46,055 nt of DNA from Ignavibacteria bacterium (GTDB lineage Bacteria > Bacteroidota > Ignavibacteria > Ignavibacteriales > Melioribacteraceae), in assembly GCA_012719345.1 (NCBI GenBank), contig JAAYAN010000149.1, positions 1 to 46,055 of the forward strand. Direction: 5' to 3'. How positions within the stretch are numbered: the first letter of the stretch is position 1; each line of letters starts with the position of its first letter. The position numbers were made by a program, and so were the translations under genes. Shown here one piece after another: positions 16,501 through 23,813 of this stretch. The notes under the pieces were generated by a model. That model saw only the letters and a list, made by a program, of their open reading frames with translations. It was not told where the DNA came from and made no database searches.

Positions 16501-17101
16501 ATAATTTTCCTTCTATTAGAAAACCAGAATTTAAACTGCATTCTATCTTTTTAATAACAAAAGAATTATTATTTAATATTTTTAGTAATTGATTATTATC
16601 TAATTTGCCTCTGGAATGAATATTTCCGTAACGCTGTTTATAAATTTCATCCATAATATTAAAACCTGAAAGATTAAAATCTGCTATAAGCATTTTACCT
16701 TTTCCTGAATAAATGCGGAATAATTCTATTAAACATTTTAAAGGGTTTTCCAATTCGTGGATTGTGTTGAGGCAAATTATATTATCAACAGAATCATTGT
16801 AGAAAGGAATATTTTCCATATTCAGCTGCACAAATAAAATTTTATTCAGATATTCTTTTGTAATTCGCTTTTCGCTTTCTTCTTTCATTTTATAGTTGAA
16901 ATCGCCCGTAATCACTTTGTAACCTAACCGCGATAAAACAGAGGAAGCTCTTCCGGTACCTGTTGCTAAATCGAGAATGTAATTATTGAAATTGAAGTTT
17001 GCAAATTCTATCATTTTCAAGTATTCTTCAAATAAATCATATCCCGATTTATTAAGGATTACATCGGTATCAGTTTTGGGAATAATGTTGTCCTGTTTCA
17101 A
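16493..17101 (-). CDS. class I SAM-dependent methyltransferase
   Basis: The 202-aa protein has the Rossmann methyltransferase motifs: motif I ILDLATGTGRASSVLSRLGY (about residues 42-61), an acidic end of strand 2 (ITGDFN), motif IV DNIICLNTIHELENP and a post-motif KMLIADFNL. This is the UbiE/Methyltransf_11 type, acting on a small molecule that cannot be named. ATG 17101 lies 111 bases after the Dps stop, a wider gap than elsewhere in this operon, so it may have its own promoter. It overlaps the thioesterase gene, suggesting the pair works together. Confidence 0.82.
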   Translation of the reverse strand: MKQDNIIPKTDTDVILNKSGYDLFEEYLKMIEFANFNFNNYILDLATGTGRASSVLSRLGYKVITGDFNYKMKEESEKRITKEYLNKILFVQLNMENIPFYNDSVDNIICLNTIHELENPLKCLIELFRIYSGKGKMLIADFNLSGFNIMDEIYKQRYGNIHSRGKLDNNQLLKILNNNSFVIKKIECSLNSGFLIEGKLYA

Positions 17102-17212
17102 ATTATCATTTCTCCAAAAAAAAAGAATTAAAATTATTCCCCTAATTTATATATTGATAATACAGTTAAACAAATCAGGGATTAAAGGTTGAAAAGTACT
17201 ATTACGGCTAAA

Positions 17213-17653
17213 TCAACCTATGCAAGCTCTAATCATCCAGATTTCTTTTTCTAACCAGGCAATATTATCATCTGCAATATTGGATGTGGGAATATCATTT
17301 CCCTCACCGGCAAGAGAGGATATCTCTTTGTATTGAATGTTAAGAAATTCGAAATCGGATAAAACAGAGCTTAACACATATTTCCCATCAAATGAATTCT
17401 CTGACTCTTCTTTTAAAGTCGATTTTTTTAAGTATTCTTGCAACGTAGCTGAAGGTTTGCCGCCTATCTGAATAATTCTCTCGGCTACCTTGTCAAATTG
17501 TTCTGCAATATAATCGTAATAAGCTTCGGTTTGTTCGTGAACTGGTTTAAACATACTTCCTTTAACATTCCAATGATAGTTATGAAGTTTTACATATAAA
17601 ATTTGAAGATCAGCAAGGTTTTTGTTTAGTAAATTAATTAGTTTAGTGTTCAT
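17213..17653 (-). CDS. dps: Dps/ferritin-like iron-storage and DNA-protection protein
   Basis: From ATG 17653 the product is 146 aa, normal for Dps. It has the family core LYVKLHNYHWNVKGSMFKPVHEQTEAYYDYIAEQFDKVAERI (about residues 20-61); the His of HNYHWNV and the acidic residues of the next helix make the inter-subunit ferroxidase site. IGGKP and a late WMIRA complete the match. The frame continues to 17683, but AAGGAT is placed for 17653. Dps shells oxidise Fe(II) with peroxide and store it. Its place in the Mrp operon links that operon to iron or oxidative stress. Confidence 0.9.
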   Translation of the reverse strand: MNTKLINLLNKNLADLQILYVKLHNYHWNVKGSMFKPVHEQTEAYYDYIAEQFDKVAERIIQIGGKPSATLQEYLKKSTLKEESENSFDGKYVLSSVLSDFEFLNIQYKEISSLAGEGNDIPTSNIADDNIAWLEKEIWMIRACIG

Positions 17654-17692
17654 AAAATTTATCCTTATTTTTTTGTAATACAACTATGAATA

Positions 17693-18631
17693 TCATTTTT
17701 TCAATATTCTCACAAAAAAATGTTCATCAGAATATTCAACCATCTTAATAATATTATTGTTTATTAAATTTTCTGCTAAAGACCATCCGGCACCCGCTTT
17801 TATTAAAAAATTTTCCATTGCATCTTTCCGCATCGGATGAACGGAAAGAATGCTTAATAATTCTTGTTCTGCTTCGGAAGAAAAACTAAAATTAAGTCCT
17901 TCATTAGATGAAATAATTTCAACATTCTTTAATAAATTGTTATAAATTTGAAAAGCTTCGTTTAATTTTTCTTCGGAAGGCGGATAAACTGCATCTTCTG
18001 CCGGAGGTCTTGTAGGTACTAGAATATATGATTTGCTTGCATGAATTTTTTCAATCATTCGTGATGTGTCGATAAGGTTTTGGTTAAAGTCGTTTACATT
18101 CTTTACAAGCATAGTTTCAGTTACAAGGGTTCCTTTAAAATTTTTCGAGAAATCAGAAATTCCGTTTAAAATATCGGGCAGTTTTAATCTGCGATTAGGC
18201 CGGTCAATTTTATGCCAAATATGTTCATCAACCGTGTCAACCTTTACCGAAACCCAGTCTGCGTTGCTTAAATCATCTCTTACTTTTTCATCCCACAGCA
18301 AAGAAGAATTTGTAATAACTGCAATTTTAATATTTAACTTTTTTAATAATAAAATTGTTTTTCCAAGCGATATATCTAAAGTAGGTTCACCATCGGGAAC
18401 AAAAGTAAGATAATCAATAGTTTCATTCTTTTTATTAAGTTCTTTTACTTTATCAATAACTTCTCGAAAGATTTGTTCAGGGGGATAAAATTCCTTCCGT
18501 TGAACAGACATTGTGTTTGTTTTACCGATTTGGCAGTAAATGCAGGAATAGCTGCAAATCTTTGGCGGAATATTATTTATTCCTAAAGATCTGCCTAAAC
18601 GTCTTGATGGTATCGGTCCGAATGTTATCAT
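17693..18631 (-). CDS. radical SAM protein (COG0731-like)
   Basis: The 312-aa protein starts with MITFGPIPSRRLGRSLGINN and carries the radical-SAM cluster motif C26-x3-C30-x2-C33 (PKICSYSCIYCQIG). TFVPDGEPTLD is the GEPT SAM-binding segment, and VITNSSLLW and WVSVKVDTVDE follow. COG0731 includes wyosine-synthesis-like enzymes, but bacterial members of this short type have no proven substrate. They commonly accompany Mrp/MinD clusters (recalled), so a cofactor or protein-modifying role is possible. It sits 9 bases before dps and 10 bases after the PNPOx-like gene. Confidence 0.88.
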   Translation of the reverse strand: MITFGPIPSRRLGRSLGINNIPPKICSYSCIYCQIGKTNTMSVQRKEFYPPEQIFREVIDKVKELNKKNETIDYLTFVPDGEPTLDISLGKTILLLKKLNIKIAVITNSSLLWDEKVRDDLSNADWVSVKVDTVDEHIWHKIDRPNRRLKLPDILNGISDFSKNFKGTLVTETMLVKNVNDFNQNLIDTSRMIEKIHASKSYILVPTRPPAEDAVYPPSEEKLNEAFQIYNNLLKNVEIISSNEGLNFSFSSEAEQELLSILSVHPMRKDAMENFLIKAGAGWSLAENLINNNIIKMVEYSDEHFFVRILKK

Positions 18632-18641
18632 TTTTATTATC

Positions 18642-19016
18642 TCACAATTTTTGCGAACCCGAATAAATTTCTTCGGCTTTAATTGCAGCTACAGCATTTC
18701 CAGATAATTTTTTAGGATTCCATTTTTTCATATCATCAAATAAACTGCCCGATTTGTGATACTCAATATTACCTTTAATCTGATAGGATTTTCGTTCATT
18801 AGTAATAAAAAGAACAGAGCCTTTGCTGCCATTTAATATGTTATTTTTTGTTTTATCAAAATGATTATCTGCCACTAAAATAGTTTCATCATCATAAATT
18901 GCAACACAAGTGACATAAATAGAATTGGGTACTCCGTTTTTATCCACGGTTGAAAAGACTATAGGTCATTCTCTTTTTTTCCATTCATTGCGAACAAACT
19001 GAGGGATTTTTGTCAT
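18642..19016 (-). pseudogene. pyridoxamine 5'-phosphate oxidase-like flavin-binding protein, interrupted by an in-frame TGA
   Basis: ATG 19016, preceded by AAGAGATAAC, opens MTKIPQFVRNEWKKRE and then hits TGA at 18966-18968. The same frame continues at once as PIVFSTVDKNGVPNSIYVTC with DDETILVADNHFDKTKNNIL, SYQIKGNIEYH and AVAAIKAEEIYSG, the normal body of a PNPOx-like protein of about 124 aa. In relatives I recall, the interrupted position is glycine (RxGPxVLTTVD), so a single GGA-to-TGA change would explain it. A GTG at 18947 could start a truncated 101-aa product lacking the first strand. It lies between mrp and the radical SAM gene in one operon. Confidence 0.82.
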
Positions 19017-19032
19017 AGTTATCTCTTATTTT

Positions 19033-19857
19033 TTATTTAATATTATTTGTAAAATTATACTCAATATCACAAGCAATATTTTTCATAGCTTTCGATACAT
19101 CGGAATCAGGTTTTTCTAACAAAATTGGTTTTCCATTATCTCCTAATTTTCTGGCATCTATATCAATTGGTATAGAACCGAGGAAAGGTAAATTGTATTT
19201 TTCAGCAAGTTGTTTTCCGCCTCCTGTACCAAAAATATCAATAGCGTTTTTACAATGCGGACAAATAAAGCCTGCCATGTTTTCAACAATTCCAATGTGT
19301 TTGATTTCTAATTTTTTTGCCATATTTACAGCTCTTTCAGCATCCATTACCGAAACTTCCTGAGGTGTAGTTACAACAACAGCATAATCTGGTTTCATCT
19401 GTTGGGCAATGGTTAATATTTCATCTCCAGTGCCGGGCGGCAAATCAGCAATTAAATAATCAAGTTCGCCCCAAATTACATCCGATAAAAATTGATTAAT
19501 AACTTTTGAGCGCATTGGTCCGCGCCAAATTAAAGCTTGACCATTTTTTATCATGCTTGCCATCGAAATAATCTTTGTTCCGTATTTTTCAAAAGGAATT
19601 ATTTGAGTATCAAGCACAATTAAATCGTCATTAATACCTAACATTTTGGGTACGTTAGGTCCGGTTATATCAGCATCTAGTATACCCGTTAAAAAACCTT
19701 CGCTTTGAAGCGAATACGCAAGGTTAACGCTTACAGTTGTTTTTCCTACACCGCCTTTGCCGCTGAACACAACAATTTTATGTTTAATCTTCGAAAGACT
19801 TTCTTCAATTTTAATTGCTTGATCTGAAAGATTAGAATTATTTTCATTGTTGTTCAT
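19033..19857 (-). CDS. mrp: Mrp/ApbC-type P-loop ATPase, Fe-S cluster carrier
   Basis: The 274-aa protein has the deviant Walker A GKGGVGKT at residues 33-40, LDADITGPNVP, the switch LIADLPPGTGDE and the conserved C199-PH-C202 pair (GFICPHC) that holds a bridging [4Fe-4S] cluster between two Mrp/NBP35 subunits. It lacks the N-terminal DUF59 domain of longer Mrp proteins. Mrp carries and transfers Fe-S clusters; in Desulfovibrio an Mrp-type protein is part of the orange-protein system. It heads an operon whose promoter has the same palindrome as the DUF134-MinD operon, the strongest sign that these ATPases serve one pathway. Confidence 0.92.
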   Translation of the reverse strand: MNNNENNSNLSDQAIKIEESLSKIKHKIVVFSGKGGVGKTTVSVNLAYSLQSEGFLTGILDADITGPNVPKMLGINDDLIVLDTQIIPFEKYGTKIISMASMIKNGQALIWRGPMRSKVINQFLSDVIWGELDYLIADLPPGTGDEILTIAQQMKPDYAVVVTTPQEVSVMDAERAVNMAKKLEIKHIGIVENMAGFICPHCKNAIDIFGTGGGKQLAEKYNLPFLGSIPIDIDARKLGDNGKPILLEKPDSDVSKAMKNIACDIEYNFTNNIK

Positions 19858-19889
19858 GATAACTTCTCAAGTTATAAAAAAAAATTGTT

Positions 19890-19920
19890 TTAATATAATG
19901 AGAATATTCTCATATATCAA
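19890..19920 (-). promoter_or_regulatory. promoter and palindromic operator of the mrp operon
   Basis: Minus strand: TTG (19920-19918), 20-nt spacer, TATATTAA (19897-19890), 32 bases before the mrp ATG. The spacer contains the perfect 16-bp palindrome ATGAGAATATTCTCAT (19898-19913). Bases 19892-19914 are identical to 16055-16077 at the DUF134 operon, with the same spacing to the -35 element. The two promoters almost certainly bind the same regulator. Confidence 0.82.
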
Positions 19921-19971
19921 GACCTTTGCAAATAAATTATTAACTAAAATCTGCTATTAGAGAAAAATATT

Positions 19972-19986
19972 TAATGACCGTCATTA
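19972..19986. promoter_or_regulatory. 7-1-7 palindrome TAATGAC-C-GTCATTA, possible second operator
   Basis: The arms 19972-19978 and 19980-19986 are perfectly complementary around one central base. It lies about 50 bases upstream of the mrp -35 element, a position suited to an activator or a distal repressor site. The 7-1-7 layout recalls Fur-family boxes, but the sequence differs from the classic Fur box, and chance occurrence cannot be excluded. Confidence 0.3.
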
Positions 19987-20239
19987 GGAAATATCACTGC
20001 TAACTAATTGGATTATACCATCTTACACTTAATAAAAATATGACTTTTTCGCTGATTTATTTCAAGAAAATATTCTAATCTGTATTTTAATTACCACTTG
20101 AATCTAAAGGTTTAATAATTGGTTTAATTTTCTAATGACGGATTTGGGATTAATTGAAGCAAAATGAATTTAAGAAAAGTTTTGAAAATCGTATTGATAA
20201 AAAGATGATAATTCTTTGAAGGAATAAAATTATATTTAT

Positions 20240-20268
20240 AAAGTCCGACTTTGTCATAATCGGACTTT
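20240..20268 (-). terminator. intrinsic terminator of the outer-membrane protein gene
   Basis: AAAGTCCGA (20240-20248) pairs perfectly with TCGGACTTT (20260-20268), 9 bp with an 11-nt loop, 18 bases past the stop at 20287 on the minus strand. The bases after the stem are T-rich but interrupted by A. Confidence 0.7.
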
Positions 20269-20286
20269 TATTAAATCTTTGTTTCC

Positions 20287-21993
20287 TTATCTTTCCAAGC
20301 CGAAAATAAAAAGCAGCCGAAAAGTAACAGGTTCCTGAACGGCCCATACATTTCGTTGATTTCTATCGACCAATGTAATAGAATTATTAGTAAGTTCGGT
20401 GCTTTTTTCAAGCAGGTAAGCAAGCGGAAGCTGCATCGATGCAATTGTCTGGATAGGTCCCCATCCGTAAGCAAAACCGATAGAACCGGTCATCCAAGTT
20501 TCGTTTTTATAATCATCACGTTTATGCGATCTCTGAAATTCGTAAGAACTGCCGCCTGCAGGAATTACAGACTGACCGTACTCTTTAGTAATGAAACTGT
20601 ATTTACGCAAAAGAGTTAGTGTTGTAAGAAGATTAAGTCTTCCATAAATGTTTATTGAAGAATATGCTTCAAATCCTGTTGCTAAAAAGAAGTAATTGCC
20701 TTGCGAAAAAGTTTCCCAAGATGGTGAAAAACCGTCATCAGAAGGAGAGGAATTACGGATAACATCTTGTTGGTTTGCTCCTAAAGAGCTGTTCCAGCGC
20801 GGGGAAACATTTTTCATAGTTGTATACGATGCTTCAAATAAAACGCCTAAATCAAAATTGTTTTTATCGAATTTATAATTTAACCAGGGATTGATCTCAA
20901 TTGTATATTCGTTCTGTGCATCTGTTCTTAAAGGATCGCTTTCAAGTTCTTTATTTGTGCTGACTCTGTTTTCGTTGTGACTGGCGTATTGCCCGAAGAA
21001 CAAAAGCCCCATATCAAGATCGCCGAATTTCCAGAATCTGATTTTAGAATAAGCTCTTATCAGATCAATATCAATTTCATTTTCGTAACGTGAATCGGTA
21101 ATATATTGTCCTATAAAGTTTTCATATCTGTCGCCAGGTGCTCCAGATTGCCAGAAAAATTCTTTACCCTGTTCATCTATTTTTCTGTAACGAATACCCG
21201 TTTTGTATTTACCGTCTCCATGTTCGTAGCTTAGTTGAACATCAAGCTGTCCGCCCTTATATAAGGTATAATCGGGCAGATACCACGCGTCAAAGTTCTG
21301 GTGTTCCATACCGAAAATGTGATTGCAGGGAGAGGTTGTCCAGCCCCAAGTAATGCGATTAGAGGAAATTTCCCGTCCGTTTTGTGTGAATTTAATGAAC
21401 GAGTTTGGTGCTTTAGAATCTTTTGACTGATATTGAATTTTTAATCCAAACGGATTATCAAAAAGATAATTAGCATAAATCAGCTGAACATCATAATTCC
21501 TTCTCTCAGCTTCTGTACCAGCTGTTACTGGAACAAGCTCTAAAGACTCGTTGTTTCGAACAATACCTTCGGCTTCAAGCTCCATATCAATGCGGTTTGT
21601 CCCAAGTTCGAAGTAAATTTTTCCTAAATCTTCACCGAAATCCCATATTCCTCCTGCGCTGTATCGTGTATCATACGCATAAGAAGAAACTTTCATATAC
21701 GAATAAATATTTTTCGGGTCGCCTGTATATCCATTCGGAACCGGAAAAGCAAAGTCGGTATAGTTGCTTTGATATGTTTCATCTGGCATATTCGATATAT
21801 CGGTAATATCACCTTGCCATGGTAAAGTTTTCGGACAAGTGTATACAAAAAATCCTTTTTTAGGCCATTTTAAAATATCGTGAGGATATGCAAAAATTGT
21901 ATAATAGTAGTTGCTTCCTACAGTAAAATTAGGATTAGCGTATATTTTAAAAACAACAAATAAAAGTAAAGTCACAACTAAAAGTTTTTTCAT
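20287..21993 (-). CDS. unrecognised exported protein, probably an outer-membrane beta-barrel
   Basis: I do not recognise this 568-aa protein. It begins with a clear signal peptide (MKKLLVVTLLLFVVFKIYAN). The mature part has many short alternating aromatic/polar segments typical of beta-strands, for example QLDVQLSYEHGDGKYKTGIRY, LGVLFEASYTTM and SIGFAYGWGPIQTIASMQLP, and it ends VTFRLLFIFGLER. A barrel of porin or DUF-type surface protein is the best reading, without a named substrate. It is monocistronic, with AATGGAGC before the ATG and a terminator after the stop. It lies between the mrp and arsenic operons, in the same orientation, but with 160 bases on its upstream side. Confidence 0.75.
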   Translation of the reverse strand: MKKLLVVTLLLFVVFKIYANPNFTVGSNYYYTIFAYPHDILKWPKKGFFVYTCPKTLPWQGDITDISNMPDETYQSNYTDFAFPVPNGYTGDPKNIYSYMKVSSYAYDTRYSAGGIWDFGEDLGKIYFELGTNRIDMELEAEGIVRNNESLELVPVTAGTEAERRNYDVQLIYANYLFDNPFGLKIQYQSKDSKAPNSFIKFTQNGREISSNRITWGWTTSPCNHIFGMEHQNFDAWYLPDYTLYKGGQLDVQLSYEHGDGKYKTGIRYRKIDEQGKEFFWQSGAPGDRYENFIGQYITDSRYENEIDIDLIRAYSKIRFWKFGDLDMGLLFFGQYASHNENRVSTNKELESDPLRTDAQNEYTIEINPWLNYKFDKNNFDLGVLFEASYTTMKNVSPRWNSSLGANQQDVIRNSSPSDDGFSPSWETFSQGNYFFLATGFEAYSSINIYGRLNLLTTLTLLRKYSFITKEYGQSVIPAGGSSYEFQRSHKRDDYKNETWMTGSIGFAYGWGPIQTIASMQLPLAYLLEKSTELTNNSITLVDRNQRNVWAVQEPVTFRLLFIFGLER

Positions 21994-22153
21994 AATAGCT
22001 CCATTTTAATTTTAGAAATACAAATTTTTAACGTCTGTAAAAATAAATCACTTTTGACAATGAACAAATAAAATATTGTACCAAAATTAAAAAAAAGAAA
22101 TTATTTAAAATTATATGAAGATTTAACAAAAATAGTGAGATTATAAAAAATAT

Positions 22154-22774
22154 CTAAGATAAATACCTGCAAACAAGAAGCATTTCAGTAGCAATTTGTT
22201 TACATCTTTCATCGTACATTTTTTCTTCGTCATGCGTGTCGTCAAACTTTTTTGGGTCTTCGTAGCGGATAGGGAAACGGGCATCTGCTCCAAAAACTAC
22301 GGGACAATTTTCATCGGCATCGGAGCACGTTATTATTGCAGCGTAATTTTTTTGCGGATTGAAAGGATTGTTATAAGTTTTTGAAAAGCATTTTATGGGT
22401 TTTAAATCTTCGGAATATTGAACAAAATAAACCGGGTTTTCAGATTTATCCTTTTTAGTAATATCGAAACCTGCTTTTTGTAAAGCTTTTACAGCGCGTG
22501 GATTAAATGCAGTTGCTTCAGTTCCGCCGGAAAAACAGTGTACTTTTTTAATTCCATAAAATGAGGCTGTTGTTTGCATCCAAATTTGCGCAAAATGACT
22601 TCTGCGGGAATTGTGGGTGCAGATAAAGGTTATATTCACAACTTCGCTTTTTTTTAACTTTTGAGAAATGTATTCGGAAAATTCCTTTAATAAAATTATT
22701 CTTTTTTCAGGAATTAATTTGAAAGAATTTTCGCAATCTTTTAAGTATGAAGAGATGCTTCGATATAAATTCAT
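22154..22774 (-). CDS. ArsC-type low-molecular-weight phosphatase-fold protein (probable arsenate reductase)
   Basis: The 206-aa protein has the LMW-PTP/arsenate-reductase active-site loop C52-THNSR-R58-S (FICTHNSRRSHFAQIW), followed by HCFSGGTEATAFNPRAVKAL and a late region CSDADENCPVVFGADARFPI with additional cysteines that could act in disulfide relay. An N-terminal helical extension of about 45 residues precedes the domain. The family is common in arsenic clusters of Bacteroidota. Reduction of As(V) to As(III), using electrons from the thioredoxins of this operon, is inferred from family and context. It is the last gene of the arsenic operon, 13 bases after the permease pair. Confidence 0.85.
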   Translation of the reverse strand: MNLYRSISSYLKDCENSFKLIPEKRIILLKEFSEYISQKLKKSEVVNITFICTHNSRRSHFAQIWMQTTASFYGIKKVHCFSGGTEATAFNPRAVKALQKAGFDITKKDKSENPVYFVQYSEDLKPIKCFSKTYNNPFNPQKNYAAIITCSDADENCPVVFGADARFPIRYEDPKKFDDTHDEEKMYDERCKQIATEMLLVCRYLS

Positions 22775-22787
22775 TTTTATCCTTTCA

Positions 22788-23321
22788 CTATAAATTATTA
22801 ATTTCGAATTTTTTATTCTTAAGGTATTTTTCCATAATTATAGCAATTACAATAAAAACCGGGATGCTGATTATTGTCCGCAGTAACGAAAATTTTACAC
22901 CGAGAAAACTGATTTCGAAGGTAAGCATTGGCAATTTAAGAGATGAAAATGCGCCAAGATAAATAAACACATTTTTAATACTGCATCCCTTTTTCCAAAG
23001 CATATAGGCAACGGGAAAAGCCCCGTATAGCGGACCTGCCTGAAGCATCGCAAGAAAAATAACAATTAACGAACCTTTAATTCCTGAAAATTCACCAACG
23101 TGCTTGGCTACTGTTTCCTTAGGAACCCAAACATCAAACAGCCCTATTATTATAAACAACAAAGGTAAAAATGAAAGCATTTCTATCAGGAAATCGGCAA
23201 AGTTATTTTTTGTAATTTCAATTACTGGCTGGTAATCAATGGAAAAAGAAATAACTGCAATGATAGTGAAAATAGTTATTACAGAAATATCGAAAAGATT
23301 TTTTTTAATAAACATTTTCAT
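22788..23321 (-). CDS. permease half-protein B (split ArsP/COG0701-like permease)
   Basis: This 177-aa membrane protein has about five hydrophobic segments and the motif KHVGEFSGIKG followed by AGPLYGAFPVAYMLWKKG, LPMLTFE and LGVKFSLLRTI. It aligns by eye with its upstream neighbour (GESSGITG, PGFIAYPVCGYLVKSG, ITFPIERKFFGFNVALLRNI), so the two are paralogous halves of one permease design. The ATG at 23321 overlaps the stop of half A by 4 bases, ensuring equal synthesis. The substrate is probably an arsenical or metabolite of thiol-arsenic chemistry, judging only from the operon. Confidence 0.8.
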   Translation of the reverse strand: MKMFIKKNLFDISVITIFTIIAVISFSIDYQPVIEITKNNFADFLIEMLSFLPLLFIIIGLFDVWVPKETVAKHVGEFSGIKGSLIVIFLAMLQAGPLYGAFPVAYMLWKKGCSIKNVFIYLGAFSSLKLPMLTFEISFLGVKFSLLRTIISIPVFIVIAIIMEKYLKNKKFEINNL

Positions 23322-23797
23322 ATGATATTCCAGAATAAACCAATTAGAATTCCAATAATTAATGCTCCAGCCAGACTGAGTATATTTCTTAACAACGCAA
23401 CATTAAAACCGAAAAATTTCCGTTCGATAGGGAATGTAATAATGCCGACCATCATTAAAGTTGTTATAAATACTGCAATAACCGGATATCCAACGCCGCT
23501 TTTAACAAGATAACCGCAGACTGGATAAGCGATAAAACCGGGAACCAGAGCAATCGAGCCAATTAAAGCCGCAAAAACATAACCGGTAATTCCGGAACTT
23601 TCTCCAAAATATTCCAGCATAACTTCGTTTGGAATTAAGTATAGAATAACGCTTATTATTATTATTACCGAAAGGATTGTCGGTAATAATTTAAGGAACA
23701 TCGTCATCCCTTTTTTAATGCCTGATAAGGTTTTTTTTCTATCTGAAACGAAAGATGCAATTAAACAAAGCAGGCAAAAAGTTATTAAAATTATCAT
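23318..23797 (-). CDS. permease half-protein A (split ArsP/COG0701-like permease)
   Basis: The 159-aa protein has an N-terminal membrane anchor (MIILITFCLLCLIASFV), a short basic loop (DRKKTLSGIKKGM) and four further hydrophobic segments with MLEYFGESSGITGYVFAALIG, PGFIAYPVCGYLVKSGVGYP, and FPIERKFFGFNVALLRNI. Full-length COG0701 permeases carry two such repeats in one chain; here each repeat is a separate gene. The two should form a heterodimer. It lies 16 bases after ccdA and overlaps half B. Confidence 0.8.
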   Translation of the reverse strand: MIILITFCLLCLIASFVSDRKKTLSGIKKGMTMFLKLLPTILSVIIIISVILYLIPNEVMLEYFGESSGITGYVFAALIGSIALVPGFIAYPVCGYLVKSGVGYPVIAVFITTLMMVGIITFPIERKFFGFNVALLRNILSLAGALIIGILIGLFWNII

Positions 23798-23813
23798 TTT
23801 GTTTAAAAATATT

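Larger units (their letters stand above)
19858..20286. other. intergenic region upstream of mrp
   Basis: No gene is seen in these 429 bases. The part next to mrp holds its promoter and operator (19890-19920), followed by a second perfect 7-1-7 palindrome (19972-19986). The other end holds the terminator of the outer-membrane gene (20240-20268). The AT-rich middle shows nothing else I can support. Confidence 0.6.

Noticed and set aside
18966-18968. TGA read as glycine (code 25) or selenocysteine in the PNPOx-like gene
   Set aside because: TGA ends other genes here (for example DUF5320 at 15038-15040) and GGA/GGC code for glycine throughout. The site is not a catalytic Cys/Sec position, and I saw no convincing SECIS-like hairpin just after it. 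A nonsense change or base error is simpler.
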